Shown one piece after another: positions 17,548 to 25,626 of a DNA stretch of 64,000 nt; within the stretch, counting starts at the first letter, position 1; the number at the start of each line of letters is the position of its first letter. The stretch spans positions 1 to 64,000 of the forward strand of contig NZ_BAYD01000043.1 of NCBI RefSeq assembly GCF_000685075.1, read 5' to 3'. The notes beneath the pieces are model-generated. The model saw only the letters and a list, made by a program, of their open reading frames with translations, searched no databases and was not told the origin of the DNA. Made by a program: the position numbers and the translations under genes. Source of the stretch: Paraburkholderia oxyphila NBRC 105797. GTDB taxonomy: Bacteria > Pseudomonadota > Gammaproteobacteria > Burkholderiales > Burkholderiaceae.

Positions 17548-18492
17548 TCACCCCGCCGCCATCCCCGCCTCCCGCAGTTCAATTCCTGTCCAGACACCGC
17601 TCGCGCAAAGCTCCTCGATCAGCTCGCACAGCGTGCGCCGCACGGCAAGCGAAGCGGAACTCACCGGCAATGCATTCGGCCAGCAGATGCTCGCCGGACG
17701 CCTGATCACCGGTTCGACGATGCGCCGCATCCTGGGCCGCTCGGCCTGTGCGCGCAACGCTAGCGCCGATGCCGGCAGGATCGTGCACGCCGCGCCCGAT
17801 TGCGCGACCGAGAGCAGCATGGGCAACGAGTCCACGTCCGCGACGATGTTCAACGGCACCTGCTCGCGCGCGAAGGTTCTTTCGAGCAACAGGCGCAGCC
17901 CGTTGGCCACGCCGGGCGCCACCAGCGGCACATCGGCGAGCGCCGCCAGCGGGCAGGTACGCGCGCGCGCCGGCAGCCCCGGCTCGCCGAGCACGCAAAG
18001 CTCTTCGTCGAGCACGGGCTGCGCCGAGATGCCGGGCGTGGCCGTGTCGCGAAACAGGATCGCGAGATCGAGACGGCCGTTCGCGAGCAGTTCGTTCAGG
18101 TAGCCGCTCATGCTCTCGAAGAATTGCAGGCGGATGCCCGGATAGCGCTCGCGCACGCGCTCGAAGACCGGCATCGCCAGCACCGAGGCCATGGTCGTGG
18201 GCAAGCCGATGGCGACCGTGCCCGATTCCGCGCCCACGCCCTCGCGCACCTCCTGGCGCAATTGCTCCATCTGATGCAGCACGAGGCGCGCGTGACGGTA
18301 TAGCGCCTGGCCCGCGGCGGTGGGCTTCACGCCCTGCGGGCTGCGCACGAGCAGCGGCACACCGAGGTCGTCTTCCAGCTTCGCTATCTGCTGGCTGAGC
18401 GACGGCTGCGCCACGTAGAGCTTTTCCGCGGCCTTGCCGAGACTGCCGTAATCGACGATGTTCACGAAGTAACGAAGCTGACGAACGTCCAT
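17548..18492 (-). CDS. LysR-family regulator (NAC-like) of the divergent CoA operon
   Basis: A 314-residue LysR protein. The DNA-binding domain begins MDVRQLRYFVNIVDYGSLGKAAEKL with helix-turn-helix VAQPSLSQQIAKLEDDL; the effector domain follows. The style (RQLRYFV, PSLSQQI, LLVRSPQGVKPT) is that of the NAC/Cbl-like group. The start at MDVRQL is the family norm. It is divergent from a hydratase/dehydrogenase/CoA-transferase operon, and the shared 154-bp region holds an inverted repeat with LysR-site geometry. It is therefore the likely regulator of that operon. Confidence 0.92.
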   Translation of the reverse strand: MDVRQLRYFVNIVDYGSLGKAAEKLYVAQPSLSQQIAKLEDDLGVPLLVRSPQGVKPTAAGQALYRHARLVLHQMEQLRQEVREGVGAESGTVAIGLPTTMASVLAMPVFERVRERYPGIRLQFFESMSGYLNELLANGRLDLAILFRDTATPGISAQPVLDEELCVLGEPGLPARARTCPLAALADVPLVAPGVANGLRLLLERTFAREQVPLNIVADVDSLPMLLSVAQSGAACTILPASALALRAQAERPRMRRIVEPVIRRPASICWPNALPVSSASLAVRRTLCELIEELCASGVWTGIELREAGMAAG

Positions 18493-18524
18493 GCGCGCGG
18501 CCCTTGCGATCCTTTCAATGCGAG

Positions 18525-18547
18525 GGTCATAGGATACCCTTATGACC
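18525..18547. promoter_or_regulatory. Probable LysR binding site
   Basis: A 7-bp inverted repeat GGTCATA-N9-TATGACC contains the T-N11-A arrangement typical of LysR operators. It is 32 bp upstream of the regulator start and 100 bp upstream of the divergent operon, a standard location for shared control. Confidence 0.65.
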
Positions 18548-18646
18548 GGTACATTCAATCCGTATTTCCGCGCTCCGGAACATTCGCATACAGTCGCCTC
18601 ATTCCCCTATAGCAAAGTGTTGGCGAAACCAGCACTGGAGACGGCG

Positions 18647-19492
18647 ATGAACACCCCCCTGGCTGAACCGCTCATACAGCCGGTCCAGACGGTCACCGAC
18701 CTCATAGCCCCCGCCCCCGCCGCCGCGCTGGCCGCTACGCTCGACAGCAGCCGCACGCCGGGTCTGGGCGACGCGCTTCCCCCGATCTGGCACTGGCTCT
18801 ACTTCTGGACCACCGCGCCGCAAGCCGGTCTGGGCGCCGACGGGCATCCGCAAAAGGGCGGCTTCCTTCCCGATCTGGGTCTGCCGCGGCGCATGGCGGC
18901 AGGCGGGCGCATGACGTTCAACGCGCCGCTCACGATAGGCGCGCAGGCCGCGCGTGTCTCGCGCGTGCTCTCGGTCGAGCACAAGGAGGGCCGCAGCGGA
19001 CGTCTCGCGTTCGTCACCGTCGAGCACGATATTCAGGTCGGCGGCGTGACCGCGATCCGCGAAGAGCAGGACATCGTCTATCGCGAGCCCGCGCAGCCCG
19101 GTCAGCCGCGGCCCTTGCCCACACCGGCGCCGGCCGATGCCGACTGGCAGCGCGAGATCGCGCCCACCGAGGCGCTGCTGTTCCGCTATTCGGCGCTCAC
19201 CTTCAACGGCCATCGCATTCATTACGACCGCGACTACGCACGCAACGTCGAAGGCTATCCGGACCTCGTCGTGCACGGGCCGCTGATCGCCACGCTGCTG
19301 CTCGACACGGTGGCGCGCTTCGCGCCCGAAGCCGTCGTGCGCGAGTACAGCTTCAAGGCGGTGCGCCCGACCTTTCTCGGCCACCCCTTCACCGTCTGCG
19401 GCCGCCGTGCCGCGGACGGCCAGGCCGTCGAACTCTGGGCGAAAGATCACGAAGGCTGGCTGACCATGTCGGCCCGCGCCGTGCTCGCCTGA
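18647..19492 (+). CDS. MaoC/FAS1-like hot-dog acyl-CoA hydratase (itaconyl/mesaconyl-CoA hydratase-like)
   Basis: A 281-residue double hot-dog enzyme that hydrates an enoyl-CoA. An N-terminal half (PPIWHWLYFWTTAPQAGLG, GRMTFNAPLTIG) precedes a C-terminal half with the catalytic hydratase motif LFRYSALTFNGHRIHYDRDY. This layout and length match the itaconyl-CoA/mesaconyl-C4-CoA hydratase group. The start has CTGGAG 6 bp upstream; an in-frame ATG at 18542 would overlap the operator. It is first in an operon with an acyl-CoA dehydrogenase and a class III CoA-transferase. Substrate assignment rests on this context. Confidence 0.8.
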   Translation: MNTPLAEPLIQPVQTVTDLIAPAPAAALAATLDSSRTPGLGDALPPIWHWLYFWTTAPQAGLGADGHPQKGGFLPDLGLPRRMAAGGRMTFNAPLTIGAQAARVSRVLSVEHKEGRSGRLAFVTVEHDIQVGGVTAIREEQDIVYREPAQPGQPRPLPTPAPADADWQREIAPTEALLFRYSALTFNGHRIHYDRDYARNVEGYPDLVVHGPLIATLLLDTVARFAPEAVVREYSFKAVRPTFLGHPFTVCGRRAADGQAVELWAKDHEGWLTMSARAVLA

Positions 19493-19532
19493 ACCACCGG
19501 ACCATCTGGACGAATCCACCAGGAAACACGCA

Positions 19533-20693
19533 ATGAACGACGCTACCGATCAATACCAGGACATCCGCGAAGCCGTGCGCGATCTGTGCAGCCAGTTTCC
19601 GGGCGAGTATTTCCGCAAGATCGACGAAGAGCGGGGCTACCCCGAAGCCTTCGTCGACGCGCTCACGAAAGCGGGCTGGCTGGCCGCGCTGATTCCCCAG
19701 GAATACGGCGGCTCGGGTCTCGGCCTCACCGAGGCCTCGGTCATCATGGAAGAGATCAACCGCAGCGGCGGCAACTCCGGCGCCTGCCACGGCCAGATGT
19801 ACAACATGGGCACGCTGCTGCGCCACGGCTCGGCCGAGCAGAAGCGCAAATATCTGCCAAAGATCGCGAGCGGCGAGCTGCGCCTGCAGTCGATGGGCGT
19901 GACCGAGCCCACCACCGGCACCGACACCACGAAGATCAAGACCACGGCCGTGCGCAAAGGCGACCGCTACGTGATCAACGGCCAGAAGGTCTGGATCTCG
20001 CGCGTGCAGCACTCCGACCTCATGATCCTGCTCGCGCGCACCACGCCGCTCTCGGACGTGACGAAGAAGAGCGAAGGCATGTCGATCTTCATGGTCGATC
20101 TGCATGAAGCAATCGGCAAGGGTCTGACTGTGCAGCCGATCCTGAACATGGTCAATCACGAGACCAACGAGCTCTTCTTCGACAACCTCGAAATTCCGGC
20201 GGAAAATCTGATCGGCGAAGAAGGCAAGGGCTTCAAGTACATCCTCGACGGGCTGAATGCCGAGCGCACGCTGATTGCCGCGGAATGCATCGGCGATGGC
20301 TACTGGTTCGTGGACAAGGTCTCGAAATATGTCAAGGAGCGGCAGGTATTTGGCCGCCCGATCGGCCAGAACCAGGGCGTGCAGTTCCCCATCGCGCGCG
20401 CGTTCATCAACGTGGAAGCCGCGAACCTGATGCGCTTTGAAGCGGCCCGCCGCTTCGACGCCCACGAGCCCTGCGGCGCGCAGGCGAACATGGCCAAGCT
20501 GCTCGCGGCGGACGCCTCGTGGGAGGCTGCGAACGCCTGTCTGCAATTCCACGGCGGCTTTGGATTTGCCTGCGAGTACGATGTGGAGCGCAAGTTCCGC
20601 GAGACGCGCCTCTACCAGGTCGCGCCGATCTCGACGAACCTGATTCTCTCGTACGTCGCCGAGCACATTCTCGGCCTGCCGCGTTCATTCTGA
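19533..20693 (+). CDS. Acyl-CoA dehydrogenase family protein
   Basis: A 386-residue FAD enzyme of the acyl-CoA dehydrogenase fold, with all domains visible (MGVTEPTTGTDTTKIKT, YVINGQKVWISRVQHSD, VFGRPIGQNQGVQFPIA, LQFHGGFGFACEYDVER). At the site where many family members have their catalytic Glu (YEG motif) this protein reads YQVAPIST. A Glu in GLNAERTLI sits where isovaleryl- and long-chain enzymes keep their base, so activity is possible. It is the second gene of the operon, 40 bp after the hydratase. Its substrate may be a C5 dicarboxylyl-CoA. Confidence 0.88.
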   Translation: MNDATDQYQDIREAVRDLCSQFPGEYFRKIDEERGYPEAFVDALTKAGWLAALIPQEYGGSGLGLTEASVIMEEINRSGGNSGACHGQMYNMGTLLRHGSAEQKRKYLPKIASGELRLQSMGVTEPTTGTDTTKIKTTAVRKGDRYVINGQKVWISRVQHSDLMILLARTTPLSDVTKKSEGMSIFMVDLHEAIGKGLTVQPILNMVNHETNELFFDNLEIPAENLIGEEGKGFKYILDGLNAERTLIAAECIGDGYWFVDKVSKYVKERQVFGRPIGQNQGVQFPIARAFINVEAANLMRFEAARRFDAHEPCGAQANMAKLLAADASWEAANACLQFHGGFGFACEYDVERKFRETRLYQVAPISTNLILSYVAEHILGLPRSF

Positions 20694-20712
20694 TTGCACC
20701 AGGGAACCTGCC

Positions 20713-21891
20713 ATGCGTCCTCTCGAAGGCATCAAGGTCGTCACGTTCGAACATGCGATCGCGGCGCCCTTCTGCACGCGCCAGCTCGCCGATCTGGGCG
20801 CGCGCGTCATCAAGGTCGAACGCCCCGGCGCGGGCGACTTCGCGCGCGGCTATGACGAGCGCGTGCACGGTCTCGCTTCGCATTTCGTCTGGACGAACCG
20901 CTCGAAGGAGAGCCTCACGCTCGACGTGAAGCGCGCCGAAGCCCTGGAGATCGTGCACGCGCTGCTCGCCGACGCCGACGTGTTCGTGCAGAATCTCGCG
21001 CCCGGCGCCACGCAACGCCTCGGGCTCGACTACGAGACGCTGCGCGAGCGCTACCCGCGCCTGATCGTCTGCGATATCTCCGGCTATGGCAGCGACGGCC
21101 CGTATCGCGACAAGAAGGCCTATGACCTGCTGATCCAGAGCGAGTCGGGCTTTCTCAGCATCACGGGCTCGCCCGACGAACCGGCCAAGGCCGGCTGCTC
21201 GATCGCCGATATTTCTGCGGGCATGTACGCGTATTCGAGCATCCTCGCGGCGCTCATCGAGCGCGGCAAGACGGGGCGCGGGCGCCGCATCGACGTTTCG
21301 ATGCTGGAGAGCATGGTCGAGTGGATGAGCTACCCGCTTTACTATGCGATCGACGGCCAGACACCCCCGCAGCGCAATGGCGCGGCGCACGCGACGATCT
21401 ATCCCTACGGCCCGTTCAAGGCCGGCGACGGCAAGTCCGTCATGCTCGGCCTGCAGAACGAGCGCGAATGGAAGAGCTTCTGCGAAACCGTCATGCGCCA
21501 GCCGGCGCTGGCCGAGGACGAGCGCTTCTGCTCGAATAGCCGGCGCGTGGCGCATCGCGCGGAGCTTGGCAAGCTCATCGAAGAAGCGTTTGGTGGCCTC
21601 ACCGCGGGCGATGTGATCGAGCGCCTCGAGGCCGCGAAGATCGCGAACGCGCGTATCAACGACATGCAGGCGGTGTGGGCACACGAACAGCTCGCCGCAC
21701 GCGAGCGCTGGACGCGCGTGGGCACGCCCGCTGGCGAGATTCCCGCGCTGCTGCCGCCAGGCGCGACACTCGCCGATAACCCGCGCATGGACCCCGTGCC
21801 CGCGCTGGGCGAGCACACCGATGCGATTCTGCATGAGCTTGGCTATGACGAGGCAAGCGTTCGCGCGTTGCGGGAGAGCGGCGCGGTTTGA
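20713..21891 (+). CDS. Class III (CaiB/BaiF family) CoA-transferase
   Basis: A 392-residue family III CoA-transferase, which moves CoA between carboxylic acids via an Asp-bound intermediate. The N-terminal signature RPLEGIKVVTFEHAIAAPFC and LADLGARVIKVERPGAGD are complete; the catalytic residue is probably Asp138 in KKAYDLLIQ. It starts 19 bp after the dehydrogenase stop. With the hydratase it resembles itaconate CoA-transferase clusters; a citramalyl-CoA lyase is not in the window, so the route is incomplete or finished elsewhere. Confidence 0.9.
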   Translation: MRPLEGIKVVTFEHAIAAPFCTRQLADLGARVIKVERPGAGDFARGYDERVHGLASHFVWTNRSKESLTLDVKRAEALEIVHALLADADVFVQNLAPGATQRLGLDYETLRERYPRLIVCDISGYGSDGPYRDKKAYDLLIQSESGFLSITGSPDEPAKAGCSIADISAGMYAYSSILAALIERGKTGRGRRIDVSMLESMVEWMSYPLYYAIDGQTPPQRNGAAHATIYPYGPFKAGDGKSVMLGLQNEREWKSFCETVMRQPALAEDERFCSNSRRVAHRAELGKLIEEAFGGLTAGDVIERLEAAKIANARINDMQAVWAHEQLAARERWTRVGTPAGEIPALLPPGATLADNPRMDPVPALGEHTDAILHELGYDEASVRALRESGAV

Positions 21892-22055
21892 AGGCGTGTG
21901 GAGAATCGCGCCACTTCTGATTCTTCGCAAATAGTCAAAACGATATGTCATGCTGAATAAATACTGCAAGACATAAGCCGCAGAGCGTCATGCTCGCCGT
22001 CCTGTGCGCGGCCATTCTCGTGCTGCGCGTGGAGACGAGACTTTCCCGTACGTGC

Positions 22056-22087
22056 AAAAGCGCCGCTTCAGTCAAGCGGCGCTTTTT
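22056..22087. terminator. Bidirectional rho-independent terminator
   Basis: A 13-bp perfect stem (AAAAGCGCCGCTT/AAGCGGCGCTTTT) with a 5-base loop is followed by T on the plus strand and by the complementary T run on the minus strand. It lies between the CoA-transferase and the convergent nrsF gene and can serve both. Confidence 0.9.
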
Positions 22088-22188
22088 CTGTTTCTGATCT
22101 CGAATTCGAACGCGTTGGCCGCTTCTTTGCCATTGCAGGGCGCAGCCGCTCGCGCGCGACACGCGCCTGACGCAAACCACCCGCGCAA

Positions 22189-22830
22189 TTACCAGCGCAA
22201 CAGCCGCGGCCCGAGCCACGCGCCTATCGCGGCCGGCAACAACATGCCGAGCGCATACCAGATGCTCCAGAACGCCGGGCTCATCTCCGGGCAGTGCACG
22301 CAGTACGCGATGGTGGCCAGCGAGCTCGCAAAGAGGCCCGCGGCGGCGCCCGCCAGACGCGGGCTAGTGGGCGCGAAGCCCCGCGCGGCCCAGAACACCG
22401 CCGCGAACGTGGGCACCGAAAGCAGCAGGATGTTGAACGGGCAAGTGCGCCACGACTCGCCGAGCATGAGCGGCACGCGCTCGGCCGGCGCGGCCGCGCC
22501 CAGCGTGAGCCAGCCCGCCAGCCACACGCCCACGAACGGCAGGGCAACCAGCGCCCACGCATAGCCGCCGCGCACGCCCGGGCGCCCGAGCCTACTCACG
22601 ACCCGCGCGGCGGTGAGCGCCACGGCAACCGGGAAGGCGAGCTTCGCCCAGAAGATCGGCGTCTGCGCGACGCTCATGAGATCGGGCCGCACGCCGAACA
22701 CCAGCGCGACGATCACGAGCGACCCGGCGAGCCCGAGCGGCAGCGCACGCGCGAAACGGCGCAAGACCGCCTTGCGGTCCACGCGCGTGACGCCGGTGGA
22801 AAGCAGGTTGATGAGGTCGTCGGTTTTCAT
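22189..22830 (-). CDS. nrsF: NrsF-type (DUF1109) anti-sigma factor
   Basis: A 213-residue inner-membrane protein with six predicted helices and a short cytoplasmic N terminus (MKTDDLINLLSTGVTRVDRK), the DUF1109/NrsF pattern. NrsF holds SigF-type ECF sigma factors at the membrane until a stress signal. Two Cys residues lie in the C-terminal half (AYCVHCPEM), as in characterised NrsF proteins where Cys pairs matter for signalling; that role is inferred here. The start overlaps the sigma gene stop by 4 bp. Confidence 0.88.
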   Translation of the reverse strand: MKTDDLINLLSTGVTRVDRKAVLRRFARALPLGLAGSLVIVALVFGVRPDLMSVAQTPIFWAKLAFPVAVALTAARVVSRLGRPGVRGGYAWALVALPFVGVWLAGWLTLGAAAPAERVPLMLGESWRTCPFNILLLSVPTFAAVFWAARGFAPTSPRLAGAAAGLFASSLATIAYCVHCPEMSPAFWSIWYALGMLLPAAIGAWLGPRLLRW

Positions 22831-23651
22831 TGCGCCCCCCGAATACGCGCGGCGAGCGCCTTCAGGCCGCGGTGGATGCCCACCTTCACGGCCGACTCCG
22901 AAAGCCCCGTGAGTTGCGCGGCCTCCACCACCGAGCGTCCCTCAAGCTTCACATGAACAATGGGCAGGCGCTGCTTGTCCGGCAACTGGTCGAGCAGCTT
23001 GCCGATGTCGCGGCGGGCCTGGGCCGGCTCGTCGTCGGGGGTGGCGAACAGGTCGGTGTGATCGTCGAGCGGGTCGTTCAGCGATTCGCGACGGGAGCGC
23101 GAGCGAAAGAAGTCCATCAGTTTGTAGCGGGCGATGGCGTGCACCCAGGCGGTCAGCGGTTCTTCGGGGCGCCACGTGTGACGCGCGTTGTGCACCGCGA
23201 GCAGGATCTCCTGCACGAGGTCTTCCACGTCGTCGTGCAATTGCGGAATGCGCCTGCGCAGAAAACCGCGCAAATGCCGCGTCAGTTCCTGAAGGAACAG
23301 GCGGTACGCGTCGGCGTCGCCTTCCAGGCCGGCGAGGAACAGCGCTTTGAGACGGATTTCCGCGGGATGCAAAGGGCGTCCTGTGTTGTCGCGACGATCG
23401 GATGGCGCGCCTGCACCCGTGCCGGTGCCCGCGCCGACTTCCACACCCGCGCCGAAGCTTGCAACAGGCTTGCGCGCGGCATCGCCGGGTTCGGCGACGC
23501 CGCCGGCTCCGAATACGGGCGCGATCGCGTGAGCGTAGCCCATGGCGTCCCGCACCGCAATAGCGACCGCGCCGCCGCCGCGCGCGGCGCGCTCGCCCGT
23601 ATCCATCCAACCCGCCGCTGTGTTCGCCCAGCCCACGCTTTTGCTCCCCAT
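22827..23651 (-). CDS. sigF: ECF sigma factor, SigF type, with N-terminal extension
   Basis: A sigma-70 family ECF factor. Region 2 is seen in HDDVEDLVQEILLAVHNARH and AWVHAIARYKLMDFFR, region 4 in LPDKQRLPIVHVKLEG and AAQLTGLSESAVKVGIHRGL. Such proteins are usually about 180-200 residues; this frame gives 274, the first 90 being low-complexity Gly/Ala/Thr. Alternative ATGs at 23606 and 23540 would shorten it. A SigF-type promoter lies 58 bp upstream of the longest start, which keeps it possible. It is cotranscribed with nrsF and divergent from the cytochrome/molybdoenzyme operon it probably controls. Confidence 0.88.
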   Translation of the reverse strand: MGSKSVGWANTAAGWMDTGERAARGGGAVAIAVRDAMGYAHAIAPVFGAGGVAEPGDAARKPVASFGAGVEVGAGTGTGAGAPSDRRDNTGRPLHPAEIRLKALFLAGLEGDADAYRLFLQELTRHLRGFLRRRIPQLHDDVEDLVQEILLAVHNARHTWRPEEPLTAWVHAIARYKLMDFFRSRSRRESLNDPLDDHTDLFATPDDEPAQARRDIGKLLDQLPDKQRLPIVHVKLEGRSVVEAAQLTGLSESAVKVGIHRGLKALAARIRGAQ

Positions 23652-23708
23652 TCCTGAACTTGCCCGCGCTTGCCGTGCGCTGCACGGCGTGGGGCTCCCT
23701 GGAAGCTA

Positions 23709-23734
23709 TTCGTCTGCATCGCGCGCGCGGTTAC
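23709..23734 (-). promoter_or_regulatory. SigF-type promoter of the sigF-nrsF operon
   Basis: On the minus strand GTAACC (23734-23729), a 16-bp spacer and CGAA (23712-23709) match exactly the GTAACC-N16-CGAA motif described for Caulobacter SigF. It points at the sigma gene, so autoregulation is expected. Confidence 0.8.
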
Positions 23735-23801
23735 ACACCGCATGAAATTTTTCACAGCGCGCGCAATTGAGCGCGCTTCATGCAAATTTTCGCGCTCTGC
23801 T

Positions 23802-23827
23802 GTAACCGCAGTTCGGCCCTCGACGAA
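23802..23827 (+). promoter_or_regulatory. SigF-type promoter of the cytochrome/molybdoenzyme operon
   Basis: GTAACC at 23802-23807 and CGAA at 23824-23827, separated by 16 bp, lie 34 bp before the cytochrome b561 start codon. It is the same motif as the promoter on the opposite strand 68 bp away, tying this operon to the neighbouring sigma factor. Confidence 0.82.
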
Positions 23828-23861
23828 TTCACCGTTACCAGCACGTCACGAGGAGTCCGCG

Positions 23862-24500
23862 ATGGAAACCACAACCGCCCAGCCGCCTGCGAGCCAGCCG
23901 CTCGTGCACGGGGCGCGCCCGATCCATCCGCTATGGCTGCGCGTGACACACTGGCTCAACGCATTCGCAGCGCTCATCATGATGTTCTCGGGCTGGCGCA
24001 TCTATGACGCCTCGCCGGTCTTCCCCCACATCGTCATCCCGACATCGATCACGCTCGGGGGCTGGCTGGGCGGCGCGCTGCAATGGCATTTCGCGGCCAT
24101 GTGGCTGCTCGTCTTCAACGGGCTCATCTATCTGGCGCTCAATATCGCGAGCGGGCGCGCCTTCGCGAAGTTCTTTCCGCTAAGCCCGCGCGCCGTGTTC
24201 GCCGACCTGCGCGCCGCGCTCACCGGCCACCTGTCACACGCCGACCTGCGCCACTACAACGCCGTGCAAAAGCTCGCCTATCTGGTCGCCATCACCGACC
24301 TGATCGTGCTCGTGCTTTCCGGTCTCGCGATCTGGAAATCCGTGCAGTTCCCGCTGCTGCGCGAGCTCATGGGCGGCTATGACAACGCTCGCGTCGTGCA
24401 CTTCTGCGCGATGTCGCTGCTGGCCGCATTCGTGGTCGTGCACGTCACGATGGTGGCGCTCGTGCCACGCTCGCTCCTCACCATGCTGCGTGGCCATTGA
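23862..24500 (+). CDS. Cytochrome b561-type membrane subunit
   Basis: A 212-residue integral-membrane diheme cytochrome b of the b561/Ni-hydrogenase b-subunit family, with four main helices. Candidate heme ligands are His30 in RVTHWLNA, the His in ALQWHFAAMW and two His in the last helix (HFCAMSLLAAFVVVHVTM). It would carry electrons between the quinone pool and the periplasmic molybdoenzyme encoded next. GAGGAG lies 7 bp before the ATG, and the SigF-type promoter is just upstream. Confidence 0.9.
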   Translation: METTTAQPPASQPLVHGARPIHPLWLRVTHWLNAFAALIMMFSGWRIYDASPVFPHIVIPTSITLGGWLGGALQWHFAAMWLLVFNGLIYLALNIASGRAFAKFFPLSPRAVFADLRAALTGHLSHADLRHYNAVQKLAYLVAITDLIVLVLSGLAIWKSVQFPLLRELMGGYDNARVVHFCAMSLLAAFVVVHVTMVALVPRSLLTMLRGH

Positions 24501-24531
24501 GCTTGCCTTCGATCATCGATAAGGATTCCAG

Positions 24532-25317
24532 ATGAATACGAACGACCGCAAAATCGTCACGCTGGACCGCGCGGCGATCCTCACCGATGCACGGCGCGAA
24601 CTTGGAAAGCTCGACATGCCCTCGCGTCGCCTGTTCGGCAAGCGCCTGCTCACGCTCGGCGGCCTTTCGATGCTGACCGGCTGCTCGATCACCGACGAGG
24701 CCTCCGTCAACACGTTTCTTACCGCTGTCTCGCGGCTGAACGACCGCGTGCAGGCCTGGCTCTTCGATCCTCACCAGCTCGCGCCCACCTACACCGAGGC
24801 GCAAATCACGCGGCCGTTTCCGTTCAACGCGTTCTACAGCGTCGACGAAGCGCCTGTCGTGGATGGCGGCAGCTATCGCCTCAAGCTGAGCGGCCTCGTG
24901 ACCGGCCAGCGCGTGTGGACGCTGCCCGAACTCTACGCGCTGCCGCACGCCGAGCAGATCACGCGGCATATCTGCGTGGAAGGCTGGAGCGCCATCGGGC
25001 GCTGGGGCGGCACGCCGTTCGCCGGCTTCCTGCGCCGCGTGGGCGCGGACACCAGCGCGAAGTACGTGGGCTTTCGCTGCGCAGACGACTACTACGAGAG
25101 CATCGATATGGCCACCGCACTGCATCCGCAAACGCTGCTCGCATTCGACTACGACGGCGAGCGCCTGCCCGCGAAATACGGCTACCCGATGAAGCTGCGC
25201 ATGCCGACCAAGCTCGGCTACAAGAATCCGAAGCACATCGTCGAAATTTTCGTCACGAACACGTACCCCGGCGGCTATTGGGTCGACCAGGGCTACAACT
25301 GGTTCGGCGGTTCGTGA
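24532..25317 (+). CDS. Exported molybdopterin-dependent oxidoreductase (sulfite oxidase/YedY fold)
   Basis: A 261-residue molybdoenzyme of the sulfite oxidase superfamily. The probable Mo ligand is Cys148 in RHICVEGWSAIG; the conserved WGGTPF and the C-terminal YGYPMKLRMPTKLGYKNPK are present. The N terminus has a twin-Arg (SRRLFGKR, residues 31-38), a hydrophobic stretch and LTGC ending at Cys51, so it is probably Tat-exported and perhaps lipid-anchored. Cytochrome b561, 31 bp upstream, is the likely electron partner. Substrate is unknown; related MsrP repairs oxidised methionine, which would fit the Met-rich protein encoded next. Confidence 0.88.
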   Translation: MNTNDRKIVTLDRAAILTDARRELGKLDMPSRRLFGKRLLTLGGLSMLTGCSITDEASVNTFLTAVSRLNDRVQAWLFDPHQLAPTYTEAQITRPFPFNAFYSVDEAPVVDGGSYRLKLSGLVTGQRVWTLPELYALPHAEQITRHICVEGWSAIGRWGGTPFAGFLRRVGADTSAKYVGFRCADDYYESIDMATALHPQTLLAFDYDGERLPAKYGYPMKLRMPTKLGYKNPKHIVEIFVTNTYPGGYWVDQGYNWFGGS

Positions 25318-25365
25318 CGACCTGAATTGCCGGACCGCATTTTTCACCCACCAAGGAGCACAGCC

Positions 25366-25626
25366 ATGAAGAAGATCATTTTCGCCGCCATCGTCGTCAG
25401 CGCCGCCACGTTGGGCGCAGGCACCGGCACCGCGTTCGCGCAGGCAAGCGGCGCGATGGGCAACGACACCATGCAGAAAGACACCATGGGCAAAGACGCC
25501 ATGTCTCACGACAAGATGACCAAGGACAGTGCGATGGCGCACGACAAGATGGCCAAGGATTCAACCATGAAGAAGCACGACGCGATGGGCATGGACCATC
25601 CCGCTTCAGGTGCCATGTCGCAATGA
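25366..25626 (+). CDS. Exported pentapeptide MXKDX repeat protein
   Basis: An 86-residue protein with a signal peptide (MKKIIFAAIVVSAATLGAGT...AFAQA) and a mature part of repeated MxKDx units (TMQKDTMGKDAMSHDKMTKD and on). About a quarter of the mature residues are Met and Asp. The family is found in Burkholderiaceae and has no proven role. AAGGAG lies 7 bp upstream. Met richness suggests an oxidant sink, a metal binder or a substrate for the exported molybdoenzyme encoded 48 bp upstream; these are inferences. Confidence 0.9.
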   Translation: MKKIIFAAIVVSAATLGAGTGTAFAQASGAMGNDTMQKDTMGKDAMSHDKMTKDSAMAHDKMAKDSTMKKHDAMGMDHPASGAMSQ

